Below, piece by piece: positions 59,872-64,000 of a stretch of 64,000 bases of DNA; position 1 is the stretch's first letter; each line of letters opens with the position of its first letter. The DNA is taken from the NCBI RefSeq assembly GCF_002994745.2, contig NC_037090.1, positions 19,022,001 to 19,086,000 of the forward strand, written 5' to 3'. The notes under the pieces were generated by a model. That model was not told the DNA's origin, ran no database searches, and worked only from the letters and a program-made list of their open reading frames with translations. This stretch comes from Rosa chinensis (taxonomy: Eukaryota; Streptophyta; Magnoliopsida; Rosales; Rosaceae). The translations under genes were made by a program, and so were the position numbers.

Positions 59872-60376
59872 TTTAATTAACATTTTGCCATCAACAATCG
59901 TGAAATGCGTTTTGATAGGGAAAAAAACAAACAATCTTAAAATGTGTTCGATCTCTATATAGGCTTTTTTTTTTCTTTTTTTTTGTATATTTGTTTTTAT
60001 TTCTTTTTTCCATATGAGGGAGCCATTTTTTTTTTTAACAAGTATGGTTGACCAGTGATGTTCCTTCGCAAACCATTTATTCATATGATGAACCGAACAT
60101 TTATATACTAAATTATTTTCTTCAACTTTTTCATCCCCTGGAACTTAGTTAGGCTTGGATACTATTTTTTAGTGTGATATGAGAGGATCTGGTAATCTGG
60201 TACTTTTTACAATGTAACAGTAGGCATGACAGTGGGAGGGTAGGGTGTGGGAATTAAAATACCATCCACATGTCCGACTTCATTTTCCATCTCTGTATCC
60301 ACCTCAATCTCCTTAATAAGATATTGGCGATTGTCTGTTCTCATCCGCATTCTCATTCGGGATTAGGTCCTCATAC
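59872..60376. other. 3' flank of the NHL gene
   Basis: Probable 3' UTR with T runs, then spacer. No gene or repeat seen before the hAT duplication at 60377. Confidence 0.5.
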
Positions 60377-61067
60377 CCGCCTCACAGTGGCGGAACCAGG
60401 ATTTAAACACTGAGGGGGTCCAGAACTCGAGATAGAAATAATATAACAAACTACTCCAAAAATAAAAAAAATAAAAAACTACTTCATAAGTAAATTATAA
60501 TTTTGTAACAAAACCATATAACTCTCATTTCAAAATTAAAAAACCAACTCTAAGAATGAAAAAAAGGCAACTAAGTTTTTAATTAATATGTCATTGATTT
60601 GTATTACAATGAATTTTTTATTATTTTATTACACTTTTATATAGAGGATTGGTCATAGGGGTCGTCAACGGGCCGGGCCGGGCTCGGCCCGGCCCATTCA
60701 TAGCGGGCTCGGGCCGGGCCTTGCCATATTTTTAAATAATTGCGGGCCGGGCCGGGCCGGGCTTTATTAAAAATCAAAGGATCCAAGCCCGTCCATATAA
60801 AGCGGGCCTTGCGGGCTTTTTCGGGCCGGGCCGGGCTTGGCCTTGCGGGCTTTTTTGGGCCGGGCCTTGCGGGCTTTATTTATAAATAAATATTTAAAGA
60901 CACAAGTTTTTTTTTTTAATCAAGCTTTGGAAATTCAATGGATAATGATCAAATACAACCAAAGATAATAGATCTATATAACTATATTGTACCAAAAAAA
61001 ATCTATATTTATATATAGATACTAATTTATTGATAAATAAATTTTTAAAGACACTAATTTTTTATAA

Positions 61068-62815
61068 ACCTATATTTATATATCATACACTCCAAAGAGC
61101 AACCCCTATCAATTCAAAGAAAATGAAAAAACCGACCGTTGGATGAGTTTATTACAATAAATTATGAGTGTGGTAAAAAATTTAGCCAATTTCACCATAT
61201 TTTAGAATCCGATCGGATTGGTCAACCGTAGTCACTTATATGTTTTATTGTTTGACCGATGGCGTGGCAACCGCGAAACGTGCTTATTTTTTCACATCAC
61301 GTTTGTATATATTCCATCGATGGATGTGCGTGGACATAAGATAAAAAAATTAATTTTAATTACAAACACATTGGTGTATACCAATTTTATTCCTTTAGTT
61401 GTATGACTTATACATTGCATTTAAATTGTTTAGGTTCATTCTAAAGCAACCATGAAGTAGAAAATGAATTCGGAGAAACCAACCGCTCGATGGAGAGATT
61501 GTAATGTTTTATGGTGATTGTAGAAAATCTAGCCAATTTCGTTATTGTTTCGAATTCGATCAACTAGGTCAAACTTAGTTACTCTTATAAACCTATATTT
61601 ATATATCATACACTCCAAAGAGCAACCCCTATCAATTCAAAGAAAATGAAAAAACCGACCGTTGGATGAGTTTATTACAATAAATTATGAGTGTGGTACA
61701 AAATTTAGCCAATTTCACCATATTTTCGAATCCGATCGGATTGGTCAACCGTAGTCACTTATATGTTTTATTGGTTGACCGATGGCGTGGCAACCGCGAA
61801 ACGTGCTTATTTTTTCACATCACGTTTGTATATATTCCATCGATGGATGTGCGTGGACATAAGATAAAAAAATTAATTTTAATTACAAACACATTGGTGT
61901 ATATCAATTTTATTCCTTTAGTTGTATGACTTATACATTGCATTTAAATTGTTTAGGTTCATTCTAAAGCAACCATGAAGTAGAAAATGAATTCGGAGAA
62001 ACCAACCGCTCGATGGAGAGATTGTAATGTTTTATGGTGATTGTAGAAAATCTAGCCAATTTCGTTATTGTTTCGAATTCGATCAACTAGGTCAAACGTA
62101 GTTACTCTTATAAACTTATATTTATATATCATACACTCCAAAGAGCAACCCCTATCAATTCAAAGAAAATGAAAAAACCGACCGTTGGATGAGTTTATTA
62201 CAATAAATTATGAGTGTGGTAAAAAATTTAGCCAATTTCACCATATTTTCGAATCCGATCGGATTGGTCAACCGTAGTCACTTATATGTTTTATTGGTTG
62301 ACCGATGGCGTGGCAACCGCGAAACGTGCTTATTTTTTCACATCACGTTTGTATATATTCCATCGATGGATGTGCGTGGACATAAGATAAAAAAAATTAA
62401 TTTTAATTACAAACACATTGGTGTATACCAATTTTATTCCTTTAGTTGTATGACTTATACATTGCATTTAAATTGTTTAGGTTTATTCTAAAGCAACCAT
62501 GAAGTAGAAAATGAATTCGGAGAAACCAACCGCTCGATGGAGAGATTGTAATGTTTTATGGTGATTGTAGAAAATCTAGCAAATTTCGTTATTGTTTCGA
62601 ATTCGATCAACTAGGTCAAACTTAGTTACTCTTATGAACCTATATTTATATATCATACACTCCAAAGAGCAACCCCTATCAATTCAAAGAAAATGGAAAA
62701 ACCGACCGTTGGATGAGTTTATTACAATAAATTATGCGTGTGGTTAAAAATTTAGTCAATTTCACCATAGTTTTGAACCCGATCTAATTGGTCAACCGAT
62801 TACCGATATGTAGAA
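61068..62815. repeat. 523-bp tandem repeat, about 3.3 copies
   Basis: The word CATACACTCCAAAGAGC begins at 61084, 61607, 62130 and 62654, a period of 523-524 bp, with few differences between units. The last copy is cut off after about 160 bp by the TA/CA satellite. Each unit holds the same open frame of about 60-90 codons with no known domain, which repeats only because the DNA does. Confidence 0.95.
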
Positions 62816-62870
62816 TATATATATATATATGCACATATTCTATATAGAATAATAGAAGTATAAGAACTTC

Positions 62871-62925
<55 letters not shown>

Positions 62926-63041
62926 ATATATATTATTATATTATATATATAAACACACACATATATAAATATATATACATATATATAAACACACACACAC
63001 ACATATATATATCTCTATATATATATTATATATATAAACAA

Positions 63042-63075
<34 letters not shown>

Positions 63076-63098
63076 CTCTATATATATATCCTCTATAT

Positions 63099-63142
<44 letters not shown>

Positions 63143-63264
63143 CTCTATATATATATATATTATATATATAAACACTCACACATATATAAATATATATATA
63201 CATATATATAAACACACACACACACATATATATATCTCTATATATATATTATATATATAAACAA

Positions 63265-63298
<34 letters not shown>

Positions 63299-63321
63299 CT
63301 CTATATATATATCCTCTATAT

Positions 63322-63367
<46 letters not shown>

Positions 63368-63476
63368 CTCTATATATATATATATTATATATATAAACAC
63401 TCACACATATATAAATATATATATACATATATATAAACACACACACATATATAAATATATATACATATATATATAA

Positions 63477-63513
<37 letters not shown>

Positions 63514-63608
63514 AACACACACAAATATATATATCTATGTGTGTGTGTGTGTATATATTTATAAACACACACACACATAACTACAAATATATATATATAT
63601 ATATATAT
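62816..63608. repeat. (TA)n/(CA)n satellite with higher-order period
   Basis: About 790 bp made only of TA, CA, CTCTATA and TATAAACA blocks. A longer pattern of about 222 bp repeats (AAACAAAC near 63037 and again near 63259). Long open frames here are Cys/Val/Tyr/Ile low-complexity artefacts. Confidence 0.93.
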
Positions 63609-64000
63609 AATATTTTACGGGCTTTTACGGGCCGGGCCTAGCGGGCTTTTACGGGCCGGGCCTAGCGGGCCTTTGGCGGGCCGGGCCTACGGGCCGGGCC
63701 GGGTTTTTGCGGGCTTTAGGCGGGCCGGCCCTCGGCCCACTAAGGCGGGCTTTTGCGGGTTTTTTGACGGGCCGGGCCGGGCTAAAAGCCCTCCGGGCCG
63801 GCGGGCCTCCATCGGCCCACTTGATCCGCGGGCTTTTTGATGAGGCTTAATTGGTCATCACGTGGTTAGGGGGGGTCCACTACATGAACAGAAGGTTCTT
63901 CCCTCATGTTGATTAACAGAATGCATATATACTCGTATATCTGAAACAAAGCTTGGGGGCGTCCGGACCCCGCCGGACTGTAATACAGTTCCGCCTCTGC

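Larger units (their letters stand above)
60656..63849. mobile_element. Inner hAT element with GC-rich subterminal repeats
   Basis: Flanked by an exact 8-bp duplication ATTGGTCA (60648-60655 and 63850-63857). The ends are TAGGGGTCGTCAA and, in inverse, TAAGCCTCATCAA. Both subterminal regions (60664-60890 and 63613-63840) consist of GGGCCGGGCC and GCGGGCTTT words. The centre is the 523-bp tandem array and a long (TA)/(CA) satellite. No transposase is encoded. Confidence 0.8.
60385..63999. mobile_element. hAT element with another hAT nested inside
   Basis: The left end CAGTGGCGGAACCAGG and the right end (inverse) CAGAGGCGGAACTG are hAT-like TIRs. The left flank is CCGCCTCA (60377-60384). The window ends one base after the right TIR, and that base (C) fits the first base of the expected 8-bp duplication. 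Apart from the nested element only about 410 bp belong to it, so it is non-autonomous. Confidence 0.72.

Noticed and set aside
61218..62491. Three similar 62-93-codon frames as a gene family
   Set aside because: They repeat only because the 523-bp DNA unit repeats; no domain or codon-level conservation pattern is visible.
62784..63578. Several Cys/Val/Tyr/Ile-rich open frames
   Set aside because: Low-complexity (TA)n/(CA)n sequence.

Overview
Plant nuclear DNA, most likely from a eudicot. The evidence is split genes with GT-AG introns, an alpha/beta hydrolase, a germin-like protein, an ABI5-type bZIP factor and an NDR1/HIN1-like (LEA_2) protein, set among many plant-type transposons. Rosaceae is possible from the style of the repeats, but the sequence alone does not prove it. 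I saw no organelle DNA, tRNA or rRNA.

Layout: 1-4.2 kb holds a five-exon alpha/beta hydrolase (+). 4.6-5.2 kb holds an intronless germin-like gene (-), convergent with it. 6.4-9.2 kb holds a long hairpin element and a terminal-inverted-repeat (TIR) element carrying a retroposon-like insert. 9.2-16.0 kb is a complete but decayed Copia LTR retrotransposon (-) with 204-bp LTRs. 16.4-18.1 kb has a 282-bp Helitron and three foldback MITEs separated by (TA)n. 19.5-22.5 kb is a long solo LTR. 23.0-25.7 kb is a Mutator-like element with a 9-bp target site duplication (TSD). 26.3-28.9 kb is a second solo LTR. 29.1-45.7 kb is a 16.6-kb Mutator-like element with a 9-bp TSD. 46-49.4 kb is the ABI5-like gene (+). 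51.9-55.5 kb is a third solo LTR, with a hAT element nested in it. 56.3-58.9 kb is a PIF/Harbinger-like element. 59.3-59.9 kb is the LEA_2 gene (+). 60.4-64.0 kb is a hAT element with a second hAT nested inside, which holds a 523-bp tandem array and (TA)/(CA) satellite.

The most unusual region is the 16.6-kb element. It carries a MuDR-type transposase gene (-) near its right end and two tandem copies of a Ulp1/C48-protease-like gene (+) near its left end, the architecture of the KI (Kaonashi) MULEs described in Arabidopsis. All three genes contain in-frame stops. Nearly all introns and spacers, but not the coding exons, are filled with a 12-bp-type repeat of the form AAGTCACTGGCC / ATGTAACTGNCC in one orientation. 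A GC-rich palindromic motif (GCAGCGTGCCGCTGC) recurs after each protease copy. Weak matching arms outside this element suggest that it, the second solo LTR and the 2.7-kb MULE all landed in one older TIR element.

The four host genes look intact and unrelated to each other in function. The window reads as ordinary genes separated by nested transposon layers, most of them dated by a recognisable TSD.
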